64,000 nucleotides of DNA from Lyophyllum atratum (taxonomy: Eukaryota; Basidiomycota; Agaricomycetes; Agaricales; Lyophyllaceae): assembly GCA_014905825.1 (NCBI GenBank), contig JACGCN010000004.1, positions 1,798,001 through 1,862,000 of the forward strand. Reading direction: 5' to 3'. The position numbers were made by a program, and so were the translations under genes. Of this stretch, positions 14,048 through 25,801 are shown piece after piece (positions within the stretch are counted from its first letter, which is position 1; every line of letters starts with the position of its first letter). The notes under the pieces were generated by a model. The model saw only the letters and a list, made by a program, of their open reading frames with translations. It had not been told where the DNA came from and ran no database searches.

Positions 14048-17000
14048 ATGAAGCAACTGCGACTACAACCACCGCGCGCGCCGCCCGATCACCTCCGCCT
14101 GCAGAGCTTCCAGATCCTCTCACGACTTGAGCTAATTCAACAGTTCCGACCATGGTTGGAGTACACCCGCTACCACGTATTCCGGAAACACCATACACCG
14201 CTGGAGCTCCTCTGGGACTGCTTCTCTTTCGGAGCCCCAGTAGGCACGCTACTCAACCTCCTTGGCTCACCCTCGCCGAGCCATTTGATCGAGCATGTCG
14301 AATACTTCAATTTTGGAATCGGGGTTGAGGAGCGGGAGGCGTATTTCATGAGCTTCATCCACCGGGTACAGTTACTTGAGATACAGAGGAGGCTTCCGTA
14401 TGGCGAGGTTTTGCGGTGCGATGATTTTCTGAGCGACGCGAGTTCTGCTTTCGCCAAGGTACGTCGCGTCCTTTCTCGGGCTTTCGTCCTAACTAGTGTA
14501 ACGTCGCGGCCGAATAGGTTCTGAGAACCGTGTACCGTCTCCTGGTTGCTCTGGAAGAATCATACCCAGGCCTGTTTATTGCACCCATTGGATCACAAGG
14601 AAGAAGACAAGAACTCATACAGGAGTTGGTCGACACAGAGCGGGCTCATATATCTATTCTGACATCAGTCTTTGTGAGTCTTCCATTTTCAGCCGCCAGT
14701 TACTCCTCTCACTGACGTTAAAAACCTAGGATGCTGCGACCGCGCTTTCCACTGGCTTGAAATTCATGGAACCATGCTTGGAATGCTTTATTATCAATCG
14801 AACACGACTGCTCCAATACCATGAGCGTCTTCTTGGGTGCACAGAAAGCATCTTTTCAAAAACTGCTGAAAAGCAATGGATCACGGTATTTGCTCTTGAT
14901 GTACGTTCTCTTGCTGTCCTGCGGCCCAAGCCTCCTAACATCGGATGCAGGATGATCTTACGCGCACAAAAGTCTTCGGCGCGTACAGGTCAATTTGTAT
15001 TAACTATTTGGGCCTCATGGAGTTTTTGGAAATGACGACCTTCGAGGTACGTGCGGTCTTGCTCTTCCTGCCTTGAATTCAATGGTCCTAATCATCTTTT
15101 TATAGCCTGAACTCGTCAACAGTGCTCGAATCGTACTTGAAAGCACGTCTGCCGTGATATCGCGAATCTCAACATATAACATTATCCTCCAGGTACTCAC
15201 CCTATGATTTGTACCAAACGGCATCTAACTCGTTTCTTACCCAGGACATCCTAGATGCCACATTACCATCGGATGACAAGGGCTACAATTCACTCTGCGA
15301 AGCCGTTTTTCGGATAGGCGACATTTCCGAAACGATGGACGAAGTCGGGTACCAACTTCGAACAATGCGCTCCGTACGTATCCTAAAAGGGCGGGCATAC
15401 ATCTGGACCGCTCCGGATCCAGAAGACCTGGGCATCATCCTCCTGGACGATTGCCTGGTTGTAAACCCAGCGAAGAAAATTCAATATTCCGTTTTCTTGT
15501 TCGAGACCCTGCTACTTTGTTGTAGGGAGGGCTTCGATAGAAAAGAGGTAAAACAGCCTGTGCAAACCTATCCGATATATTCCTGGGAGATGGGACCTGC
15601 ATTACGAAAGGCGAGCCCTTTGGACATCGTGCATGCCATACCCGTTTCGCGGCTTGAAGCTGTCACATGTCCGGATACTAGTGACTTTTTTTACATCTAC
15701 CCTGATAATACTATACTCACTCTTTGGTATCCAGGTTCGATGGAGGTTAGTTGGCTGGGGAACGATCACGAAGTACACTACTTGTCGTTTGTCTCCATGA
15801 GCTACCCGCAATGGGACCAGTGGCTCACGACCCTCGAGCCATTCGTCCCACCCATCTATCGCCCGCCTAACGTTCCTCGTGTCACGTTCGGCGAAGATGA
15901 AGAGCCACTATCAGGTACCTTTCCGCCTCATCCTCGGATTGGGCTTAGTAATATAGCTGACAACGTTTACAGAGGACGAGGACGACAGTGGGAGGATGCT
16001 GAAGCATGCAAAATCTTGGAGTGTCATTGGGAGGAAAGGGCCCCGCTCTGAATCATCCTCATTCGTGAACGAACAGACCGATGATGATCTCCTGATCAGC
16101 CCTGGACTCCTGCCTAACCTTTTCAACCCACCTGAGATTTTGCGCAGTCCATCGCCGCTGAGCCTTACTCATGCTCTGACTCCGAATGACAGGCCTCCGA
16201 CACCGCCAGCGGAGGATGGATTCGGTAAGGCGTTCGGTGGACCTTCCGACTCGTTGATTTATAATTACACAAATAAAGGCTTTCTGCTTGATCTTACTGG
16301 CAAGATCACGAGAGAAGGAAGGTATCCTTCTGCCCATGGTGGTTTTTCTGACGTCTGGAAGGGTGTTTGGCACGATGCAGATCGTGCGCGAAACGTGCGT
16401 TTATCTTGTATTGCATAATGTGCACCTTTGATTGACGCTTGGCTTTAGGTGGCGGTCAAGGTTCTCAGGTCGAGGATCGACGATCCAGAGATGGAAGAAA
16501 AGATGATCAGAGTAAGATCATATTTTTTCTACCCAGAACCCTCTCTTAGCTGTGTGAATCATTGTGCAGCGTTTACGGCGGGAACTCAGCATCTGGAAAA
16601 ACCTCGATCACCCCCACATACTTGGTCTGCATGGCACTGCTTCCGACTTCGGACACTATAGCTCCATGGTGTGCCCATGGATGGAACATGGGAGCGTCAG
16701 CAAACACATGGAAAGATGTGGAGATATCATGTCGACCTCGGACCGTCTAAAACTTGTGCGCATGCTTTTCTTATCGTCAACTGCGTGTGCCAGGTCTGAC
16801 GTTTTGCATTCGAAGCTCTGTGAGGTTGCCGACGGCTTGTCGTACTGTGAGTACTTCCCAGGTCGACTTCCATCAACTCGGAGACGGACGTTCTGACTAT
16901 TCTATTCTTGGACTCAGTGCATTCACGCTCGATCGTGCATGGCGATCTCACAGGTGTACGTCATTTCCCTCCTGGGTGAAGATCCTTTTTTCACATTGCC

Positions 17001-17515
17001 TACGTGTAGTCGAACATTCTTATTACCGACGAAGGCAAGGCGTGTCTGTGTGACTTTGGATTGTCGACTATCGTCGCCGATTTTCAGGGAACGTCCTATT
17101 TCACATCGACGATAGGCGGTGCTGTGCGTTGGGCCGATGCGCTGCTCTATCGGATACATGAGGAGGGCGAGAAGCCTCCTGCGATTAGTACGCGCAGCGA
17201 TATCTATTCCTTTGGAAGTGTGATGCTCGAGGTATGTTCCTCCATGTGTAAATGCTCATCATGCAGTCGATGTTGAAGGCATTTCAGGTACTGTCAGGGC
17301 GGATTCCATACCACTACATTCGGACAGACCCGCAGGTCATCATTGAACTCCACAGAGGCCACAAGCCACGCCGGCCTGCTCAGTCCTTCGTGTCAAATCG
17401 GCAATGGTCGTTTATTGAAAGTTGTTGGAGTGATGATGTCGATCGAAGACCAGATATTGAGGAGGTTTGCCGGACCATGCAGACGTTGTATGATGTGTGT
17501 TCTTCGCTGTTTTGA
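14048..17515 (+). CDS. Cdc24-like RhoGEF (CH-DH-PH) fused to a TKL-type protein kinase
   Basis: About 925 residues over 13 exons, all joins in frame at GT-AG. Residues about 25-135 match the Cdc24 calponin-like domain ('HHTPLELLWDCFSFGAPVGT', 'LLNLLGSP'). A DH (Rho/Cdc42 GEF) domain follows at about 165-345 ('RRQELIQELVDTERAHISIL', 'CINYLGLMEFLEM'), then a PH-like domain at about 365-525 ('GRAYIWTAPDPEDLGIILLD', 'VFLFETLLLCC'). A Ser/Pro-rich linker, joined by the intron at about 15915-15973, leads to a kinase at about 640-920: glycine-rich loop 'AHGGFSDVWKG', 'VAVKVL' lysine, 'RELSIWKNLDHPHI' helix C, catalytic loop 'VHGDLTGSNIL', 'CDFGLS', and 'DIYSFGSVMLE'. Canonical Cdc24 has a PB1 domain where this protein has a kinase. 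HRD is HGD, usual in fungal TKL kinases, and the APE motif reads 'RWADALL'. It could link Cdc42/Rac activation to phosphorylation. Start ATG at 14048; no better upstream ATG is visible. Confidence 0.85.
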
Positions 17516-17981
17516 CGGATGTTGTAAATATACTACTAAAATGTATGACTAGGAAAGAGTGTTTGCAGCTGAGACATAGGAGGTGCCCTCCAATTCATTC
17601 GGACACCCAAAAGTCCAACACTAGGTGTAACGGTGCCGCACCGGTGTTGTTTATGATTCTGGGGGGTACTTGTGAGTTGTGGGTGTTTTTATGCCACTTA
17701 CTCTTAGTTTAGCATGCAGAGGCACATAAGGGCTGCTCAAGTATTCCCGTCGCTCAGTCAGTTCAGTCGATCGGAATTAATTTCTCTACTACGACCTGGG
17801 CCGCCCGACGTGACAGGCTTTGCTCGTACGAAAATGAATCGAGTGTTCCAAAAGCGTTGGCACAAAAATAAACCCAGCCGCTGCTTGTTCAACTTGGACC
17901 ACTTTGCTGTGATCGCTTTATTCCGGCGGGCGGGTTTTAATGAGTCGTACAAGATAATATGGATTCAAGCATGCAAACACT

Positions 17982-19279
17982 TCACACCGATTTATCCTTC
18001 CGCATTTTGTGTTGGGCCGCGCCGGATGATTTCCACCACTGTATCAAAGAAGATTAGCAAGCCCAGGAGGGCGCGAGAATGTGATAGGCAATTCATACCT
18101 GAGCAGTTCTTCGCACTCCTTCTTCTAAAGTGACCTGCGGCTCATACCCGAGAAGTTCCTTGGCCTGAAGAACGGAATTTACATCTGACTTATACACATA
18201 CATTGGCAGAGACATTACCTTCTCGATATCATACCACTGAATACCCGTAATAAAACGGATATTGCACAAATTGAACTCCGTCGGTGTTCCAGTGATTTTT
18301 GACCAAAGCTCAGAAATGACAGCCATGAACATGCCGATTGGTCGTGGGATGACGATGATCTTCTTCGACCCATCGTCTCCGAGTTCCTTCCACACCAGAC
18401 GATTGAAGTCCCATTGCAGCATGGGATAGTCGTTCGTGATGAAGAAGACTTGGCCAGCAACGGCTTCGGGCTCATCAAGGAGTTTATCTGCGGCGAGAAC
18501 ATGGGCAAAAGCCGCATTCCCCACATATAAATAGTCAATTAAATTGGTATTATCACCAATTTGCACGTTGTGTTGACCTCTTTCGAGGGCCTGCGCTAGA
18601 CGCCAAATGAGTTGCTTGTCTCGTTCACTGCGACAAGTAGAATAAGGATCCACATCAATGAAGATATGGGAAAGATGATACCCAGTCAGTCCACAGAGAC
18701 GCAAAACGACGACTTGCATCCCATCTTTGCCATTTTCATCTAGAACAAGGCGTTCGCCTAGAGCCTTTGTGTGGTGGTATGCATCGTAGCCGACGGATGG
18801 GACCTTAACCTGGTCTTCTGTGACCCCTACAAAGTCTGCACCTGTCCACACCACGCCGGTCGAGGATGTATACACAAGCTTTCTGACTCCTGCAGCCCTG
18901 CAAGCGGATAGAACCACCCGAGTACCCTCTTCGTTGACTTTGTAGTAGATGGCAGGTGGTAAGCCGTGGATGGGAGAGGCAGTGTGGTGAACTGGCTGGA
19001 ACTACATTTCTTTTCTTATGAGATAGCGAAGAGTATGACAAGAAAGTATCGTCTTGCCTGCTTGAGTGTTTCCGTCAATTTGGACTCGTCAACAATATCG
19101 CCGGATATATATTGGACACCTTCCACGGTGTCTTCGCTGGATGGTTTGACGAGGTCGAAAACTGTGACTACATCGGAGCGTGCTTTAAGTCTTTCGACGA
19201 TGTGGGATCCCAAGAATCCAGCGCCGCCAATGACGAGATGCCGAGCAGGATGGTGGGCAGAACTAGAAACCTTGGACAT
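17982..19279 (-). CDS. erg26: Sterol-4-alpha-carboxylate 3-dehydrogenase (3-beta-HSD family)
   Basis: ERG26 performs the NAD(P)-dependent oxidative decarboxylation at sterol C-4 in ergosterol synthesis at the ER. The start is the ATG at 19279 (MSKVSSSAHHPARHLVI). The Rossmann motif 'GGAGFLGSHIVERL' is near residue 20. 'HTASPIHGLPPAIYYKVNEE' and 'GTRVVLSACRAAGVRKLVYT' follow, then the YxxxK catalytic pair in 'AYHHTKALGERLVL', 'NLIDYLYVGNAAFAHVLAAD', and a C-terminal exon ending 'WWKSSGAAQHKMRKDKSV' with the stop at 17982. The first intron (about 19050-18995) appears to use a GC donor (CAG|GCAAGA). The intron before 'AKELLGYEPQ' is 54 nt and in frame, so it could be mistaken for coding sequence. 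It is divergent from the gene at 19839. Confidence 0.92.
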
Positions 19280-19838
19280 GGTTGCTCCTACCAAAATGAG
19301 TTTGACAAGTAAGTCGGGGATGAGGCACTTGGTTGCTGTCACGGTGTCGAAGATGCACTGGAGGTCGACTGTGACGTGGACATTTCCAGTCTCTTGTATG
19401 ATGATGATGAGCGTCCATGTCCGTGATTCATTTCTGATTCGCAGTTCTGATACCGACCCATCTTCTCATGATCATCTAACCATGGCAATCGAAACGGACT
19501 ATTTCACTCACGATGATGATTCCCAACCTTGACTGATACGCCCACAGCACACCTGGCCAGTTGACGCCCATTTCACTGCGTCACTCATGATGGTGATTCG
19601 TTGAGCAGCCCTATAGATCTGCGACGTGGCTTGTTTGGGACGCGTATTGCTTATACTTGTTATCTTTCGAGGTTTGCCAGTGAGCCATCGCACTTTCCAA
19701 GCACCAACACCCACAAGCATCCACGCCACTGTGCCTAGAGTCGATGCCTCGCATCGTGTGAAAGGTCCACTCGTTATACATTGTCTTCCTATATGCACAG
19801 ACTGTCCGCATTTTCTCCTGAGACGACACTCGCACCTG

Positions 19839-20509
19839 ATGCCAACGAATCCACACCACACCGAATACGCGCCTCCAGTGCTCCGAGCACCTTCGCCTGC
19901 AAGCTCCATAGGAACTACGTATGGCGAAGATCAGACTTCTTTCTCTGACTGTGAAGACCAGTTGAGCCAAGTTTCTTTTGAGAGGAAGTGGGAGGAGCGG
20001 CTTGCGTTGGGGGTCCCGCGGCCAGAGGAGCTTGCGGCAAACCAAGAGCCTTTGTTGGCGCGCCCTCAGGTCGGCTCCTTCGAGGAACACCGTGAGTCTG
20101 GACTCTTTGTCGTATGAAGAGTGGATCTTGATGTGCTTGGTTGTGAATTGTGAATACAGAGCTATACCAGCAAGTGATGGCGAATCTACACGAAGCGGTG
20201 CAAAATTTGGAGGAAAACGAATTATTCGAGCAGACGCTGCTCCGCGGCTCACAAGCTGCATTAGAGCCACAGCCCACTACGACCGACATTGATGCCCTCA
20301 TGCGGAGTATGATGGTGGCACCGCAGCCTTCGACCAGCGTGGTCCCAGAGACAACCCATGGCCGCGGACGATCGGATAGTCGTGTCACCAATGGTCCACG
20401 GGCGATAAACGGTCACGAAGCTCCGACGGATGCGGCACCTAGTGGCTCGCTGCTCACCCTCAGTGTAACGCCCGGAAAACGCAGCCGCAATGGTAGTAGA
20501 CGAAATTGA
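19839..20509 (+). CDS. Hypothetical protein with a short helical segment
   Basis: I do not recognise this gene. Two exons (ATG 19839; intron about 20092-20158; stop 20509) give about 200 residues. The N terminus is Ser/Pro-rich ('PPVLRAPSPASSIGTTYGED'). Then 'SFERKWEERLALGVPRPEEL' and a predicted amphipathic helix ('LYQQVMANLHEAVQNLEENE', 'LFEQTLLRGSQAALE') precede a disordered basic end ('VTPGKRSRNGSRRN'). The acidic-then-helical organisation and clean splice join support a real gene; the helix could be a protein-protein contact. It lies convergent to the BTB gene, 115 bp apart. Confidence 0.6.
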
Positions 20510-20624
20510 GCAGAATGAGACTAAATGGGTGTCTATGTATGTATTGCATGATGGTGTGTTGTACAAGTGTGTTCTGAATCGGTTATGGTTGTAGTGCTAT
20601 GTCGCGCGCTCGATGATATCCCCG

Positions 20625-22114
20625 CTACGCATCGTCCCCGCCCTCGGAGAAGAAGTCCGGGAGTCCGTCTTCGACCTTCTTGATAACTTCCTGGATACCT
20701 TTCCGCGCCGCATTCCTACAGTCGTGATGCATGTACGGCGCGCTCCCCCATCGATCGTATTCCTTTTGGACCTGCTTCAGCCGACCCACCACATCCGCGA
20801 GTCCTAGAGAAAGGACTGCATCCGTCCTCGTCTTCTCTTTCCAAAATTCGGCCCAACTCTGTGTGCATCCATGCTGATGCCAGGTGGCACCGCACGAGGA
20901 TGCATGGTCGAACGGCGCTGGGGTCATTCGGAGACGTTCCCAGGTGCCTGTCAGGCGGTAGTACCCCGAGAGGAGGCGAAGCTGCTGCGCACGGTTGATG
21001 ACCAGACGGCCCTCGTCGTCAATGTCACCTTCCTGTTCGCCGACTACACTATGATTCGCACTGGTACTGGCATCCCCCGGACCTGGCATTACTGGCGCGA
21101 TCGCGTTCAATACAGCATCGATATTCGTGCGTTTCACGACGACTGCTTTTTGCATCACCTCTAGATACGCCACTCCTCTCAGAGTCCGGATGTCCAGTTC
21201 GTCGGCTAGTGTCATAGCGAGATAAGCGTACTGCAAGGAAGAGCTCATGAGGTGCTTCAGGTTGTTTATCATAGTTGCCAATAATGGCTGATGGTTACAC
21301 ATCTCGGCGAGTCTGATGAGCTTCGTCAGCTGCTCGGTGCTTTGGATGGAAGTAGTTGTGCTTGTAGTCCGGGGTATAGTGTCTAGTGACGAGAATGTGT
21401 ATGATTGGGGGGCAGGAACTGCGGCGAGAATAGGAGAAGGCTTCCGATTCACATATTCGTGGATGGTGTTAAGCGCCCAGGTTTCTAGATTCTTGAAGGC
21501 ATATTTATTGGAGACTCGAGCGATGTCAATTAGCTGCGTGAGGTTCTCGCTAGCCTTGCTGATTTCTGGAGGTCTAGAATTCGATGAATAAATTGACCGT
21601 CGGAGAACGGTTGTTTTCTTACAGTGCGTAGAAGGACCAGAGGAAGTTTCGAAATTCAGCAGCTGTGTCCCCACTTAGAACAATCGGGTTTTCGTCAGAA
21701 CGACCCTCGGCATCGAGTCCGCCTTGCGGTAGAGTGAACATAGTGCCGAAACTCGACGAATCATTGCCCAGTCTTGTCCGATGGACCTATCTCATGACAT
21801 GCATTCCATAAGCTGACCACGAGCGCAGCTATACCACCCACGTTGAACAACGTGTCCTCTACCAAGAAAATACAGCTCCCATCCTCGAAGTAGTACGTCC
21901 GATCCCGCTTTATTCGCAACGAGGCAGCCAGCGCCATCTCCGTATCCGTAGAGTCCATAGTTGATGATCGAGGTCTCTTCTTGATCGTGTGCGAGATCTC
22001 TTCTTCAGAGGTATATCTCTGGCGTTTCCTGATCTCGTTTATGGTGCTAGCAGAGGGACTTACGGGCACTGGACTGGCGTTGGCCGGTGGCTCGGACACA
22101 GAACCCTCTGACAT
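20625..22114 (-). CDS. BTB/POZ domain protein
   Basis: BTB domains mediate dimerisation and often serve as Cullin-3 adaptors; mushrooms have many lineage-specific members. The start is the ATG at 22114 (MSEGSVSEPPANASPVPVS). A Lys/Arg-rich N-terminal stretch ('KRQRYTSEEEISHTIKKRPR') could be a nuclear signal. The BTB core is 'RTYYFEDGSCIFLVEDTLFN', then after an intron (about 21842-21787) 'VHRTRLGNDSSSFGTMFTLP', 'NPIVLSGDTAAEFRNFLWSF', and after a second intron 'LPPEISKASENLTQLIDIAR'. The downstream part holds helices ('VSNKYAFKNLETWALNTIHE') typical of this fungal family, and the C terminus includes Cys/His residues ('HASSCGATWHQHGC'). Stop at 20625. It shares a 385 bp divergent promoter with RNR1. 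Confidence 0.85.
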
Positions 22115-22297
22115 GGTGGGCAAAGAAGCCCTCGGGATTACGTATTCCGTAATCTGGATTTCGGTGGCAAACGATTTGGGAACCCTAACCTCACGTGCAT
22201 TGCTCCTTTAACCCCAAGTCTAAAATATCCCCCTTTCATGACTCGATTAGACACGCTCGGACGATATTGGCGTGTTGGATGATATCCCCGGGCGTAG

Positions 22298-22303
22298 ACG
22301 CGT
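22298..22303. promoter_or_regulatory. MluI cell-cycle box (ACGCGT) in the RNR1/BTB divergent promoter
   Basis: ACGCGT lies 197 bp upstream of the RNR1 start codon. In yeasts this MCB element is bound by MBF and drives G1/S transcription of ribonucleotide reductase. Function here is inferred from the motif and the gene. Confidence 0.55.
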
Positions 22304-22499
22304 TCGTAACGTGAATGCTTCGCGTAGCTGTCCGCTTTGTTGAATGGGAACGATCACGCCTGATGACAAACAACGTGTCGCTTAGTCAGAGATCAATTTA
22401 TAAGGTCGCGCTCTGTTTTCAATTTTCCTCACCTCCTCCACTACCTGCTCCCCCCTTCCCCCCTTCTCCTCTTGCCTCTAAAGGCCAACATTTATTGCC

Positions 22500-25400
22500 A
22501 TGGCATTTGTTTTCAAACGAGGTAAGGATCCCCGTCATAGAACGTCGTGAATGTTCCCTGATCATACGATTGATTTGTCTTAGATGGGTATGTCGCCGTT
22601 GAACGCGTCGCGACGCGTCCATATATCTGAAACTCACCCTTTTCTTGTTCCTAGACGCAAGGAGCGCGTCCAATTTGACAAGGTATGCACCTCAACCCCG
22701 TTGACGCGTCAAAGTCTTATCAGCCACCAGATCACCACGAGGATCGACAAGCTATGTTACGGTCTCGACATGAACTACGTGAATCCTATCGAGTATGTAT
22801 CGCGTTCTTTCTGTAGTTCAACGATTAACAGTTCTTTCTTCTTATCTTTGCCACTAGGGTCACACAGAAAGTCGTTGCAGGAGTGTACCAGGGCGTGACA
22901 ACAGTCGAGCTCGATGTTTGTCCATCATCTTATCTATCATCAATCCCTCCTAACATCGCGATTAGAACTTGGCATCCGAGACAGCCGCGTATCTTACAAC
23001 CAAGCATCCCGACTATGCAGTTCTTGCTGCTCGTATCGCCATCTCTAACCTCCACAAGGAGACAAAAAAGAACTTCTCCCAGGTTATCAAAGACCTTTAT
23101 AACTACGGTATGTGCCCACCAACTCATCGCCGTGAATATTCGCCTGACATCGATTCAGTGAATCCCAAGAATGGACGTCCCGCTGGAATGATTTCCAAGG
23201 AGACATACGACGTCGTTTGTGAGCATGCAGAGATCCTCGACTCGGCAATCATCTACAGCCGTGATTTTGACTACAATTTGTAAGTATTTTCTGTCGGGGA
23301 ACACGTCGCGCATGCTGACGCGTCGGAACATACAGCTTCGGTTTCAAAACACTGGAACGCTCATACCTTCTCCGCATCAATGGACGTGTTGCCGAGCGTC
23401 CACAGCACATGATCATGCGTGTCGCTGTTGGCATTCATGGTGCAGATCTTGACCGTGTCATCGAGACATATAACCTCATGTCCGAACGATACTTCACACA
23501 CGCCTCGCCTACCCTCTTCAACGCTGGTACACCCCACCCGCAACTGAGCTCGTGCTTCCTTGTCTGCATGAAGGATGACTCTATCGAGGGGATTTATGAT
23601 ACCCTGAAAAACTGTGCCATGATTAGCAAGACGGCTGGAGGTATCGGTCTCAACATCCATTGTATCCGTGCCACTGGGTATGTCCATACCACTATCGCAT
23701 TAATAGTTTCGTTGTTGATCCATCCGTACTAGTTCTTACATCGCTGGCACCAACGGTTTTTCGAACGGCATTGTGCCCATGCTTCGTGCGTACGACGCCA
23801 CAGCTCGCTATGTTGATCAAGGCGGGAACAAGAGACCTGGTGCCTTCGCTATCTACATTGAGCCATGGCACGCTGATGTCTTTGAATTCCTCGACCTGAG
23901 AAAGAACCATGGAAAGGAAGAAGTGCGCGCAAGAGATCTTTTCTACGCTCTATGGATTCCCGATCTCTTGTGAGTGAACTCGTCATGACGATCTTCAAAT
24001 GTATGGCTAAATCATTTGTCAGCATGAAGCGTGTTGAGGCGAACGCCGACTGGCCGCTGTTCTGCCCTAACGAAGCCCCCGGGTTAGCCGAGGTTCACGG
24101 AGAGGAGTTCGAGGCCCTCTTCACGAAGTACGAGAAGGAGGGACGCGCAAGGAAGACCATTCCGGCTCAAAAGCTGTGGTACGGTATTCTGGAGGCTCAA
24201 ATCGAGACTGGTGGTCCGTTCATGCTGTACAAGGATGCTGCCAATGGTGAGCGCGATTCTCTCCCCTTCAGTCACGTCGCTCATATTTCCTAGGCAAATC
24301 CAACCAGAAGAACCTGGGTACCATCAAGTCTTCGAACCTTTGCACGGAAATCATCGAATACTCCTCGCCTGATGAGACCGCTGTCTGCAATCTTGCGTCT
24401 ATGGCCCTACCTACCTACATCACCAACGGCGTGTTCGACTTCCAGAAGCTCCACGATGTCACCAAGGTCGTCGCGTACAACCTAAATCGCATCATCGATG
24501 TTAACTACTATCCCATTCCGGAGGCTCGTCGCTCGAACTTCCGCCACCGTCCCATTGGCATTGGTGTACAGGGTCTCGCTGACGCATTCATGGCCCTTCA
24601 CATGCCATTCGATTCCCCAGCCGCCAAGGAGCTCAACATCCAGATTTTCGAAACCATATACCATGGCGCCCTCGAAGCTAGCGCTGAGATGGCCGAGAAG
24701 GATGGTCCCTATGAGACTTGGGCCGGCAGCCCCGCTTCCCAAGGAGAACTGCAGTTTGATCTTTGGAACGTCACGCCGACTGGCCTTTGGGATTGGGCAT
24801 CACTGAAGGAGAAGATTGCACGCACCGGTCTCAGGAATTCGCTCCTTACGGCTCCTATGCCCACCGCGTCGACAAGTCAGATTCTGGGTTTCAACGAGTG
24901 CTTCGAACCGTACACTAGGTATGAGAACAGTATCACAATTTCATCTGACGTTTGCTAATATGTTCCCTTCTTTAGCAACATCTACACTCGTCGTGTACTA
25001 GCCGGTGAATTCCAGGTTGTATGCCCATGGCTCCTGCGCGAGCTTGTCGACCTAGGCCTTTGGGACGACAACATGAAGAACATGATTATCGCACACAACG
25101 GTTCGATCCAGAACATCCCCACTATCCCCGACAACGTCAAGGCGATCTACAAGACAGTCTGGGAAATCAGCCAGAAGAAAGTCATAGACCTCGCTGCTGA
25201 CCGTGGCGCGTTCATCTGCCAAAGCCAGAGTTTGAACATCCATTTGCAAGCCCCAACCCTTGGCCAGTTGACAAGCATGCACTTCTACGGCTGGAAGAAG
25301 GGCTTGAAGACCGGCATGTACTACTTGAGGACGAGGCCCGCCGCGCAAGCCATCCAGTTCACGGTTGACGCAAGCGTGCTCAAGGACGCCAAAGCGCAGA

Positions 25401-25801
25401 CCCTCAACGTCAACGCCGCTCGTGCTGCTGCTCGTGGTAAATCACCGGGTCTTCCTACTCCCGTGTCTTCATCCACCTCATCTCCCGTGACCTCCCCTAT
25501 CCCCACACCCGCGCCTCAGCCTATCGCGTCAGCATCGTCGAGCAGCGCGACGGTCGCCATCAAGCAAGAGCCAGTGGAGCCGCCTGCACCTATGTTTACC
25601 GAGACATCCGCCTCTAAGGAGGCCACGACGGCAGAGGATGCCCTCGCGTCCTTAACCCTTGACGACAAGGTGAAGAAGGCCGCTGAAGCCGACCCGGATT
25701 TTGCGGCTGCTCTGCAGCGTCAGAGAGACCGAGAGCTCGAGGATGCTAAGCTTCAGTGCTCGTTAGAGAACAAGGAAGCGTGTTTGATGTGCTCTGGCTA
25801 A
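22500..25801 (+). CDS. rnr1: Ribonucleoside-diphosphate reductase large (R1) subunit
   Basis: R1 reduces ribonucleoside diphosphates to deoxy forms for DNA synthesis. Exon 1 (22500-22521) encodes MAFVFKR. A 4-nt micro-exon (ATGG, 22584-22587) and exon 3 (22655-22682) complete '[18 protein letters not shown]', which is the conserved R1 opening with its ATP-cone. Further motifs: '[20 protein letters not shown]' with its redox Cys, '[20 protein letters not shown]', the 'NLCTEI' and 'ETAVCNLAS' active-site Asn/Cys/Glu residues, '[13 protein letters not shown]', and '[18 protein letters not shown]'. The C-terminal tail has the redox pair in 'KEACLMCSG'. Between the barrel and the tail lies an unusually long Ala/Ser/Pro/Thr-rich linker of about 100 residues (25430-25650). 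About ten short introns. Regulation is probably cell-cycle linked through MCB boxes. Confidence 0.97.
22603..23323. promoter_or_regulatory. Cluster of four intronic MCB-like boxes in RNR1
   Basis: ACGCGT occurs at 22603-22608, 22613-22618, 22704-22709 and 23318-23323. The first two lie in intron 2, the third in intron 3 (within the palindrome TGACGCGTCA) and the fourth in a later intron. With the promoter copy this makes five in about 1 kb, where chance predicts about 0.25. All four are in introns and none in the intervening exons, which suggests intronic cell-cycle enhancer elements. This is inference. Confidence 0.45.

Noticed and set aside
17714..18133. 139-codon plus-strand frame after the RhoGEF-kinase gene
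   Set aside because: Overlaps the last exons of ERG26 in antisense; no motif.
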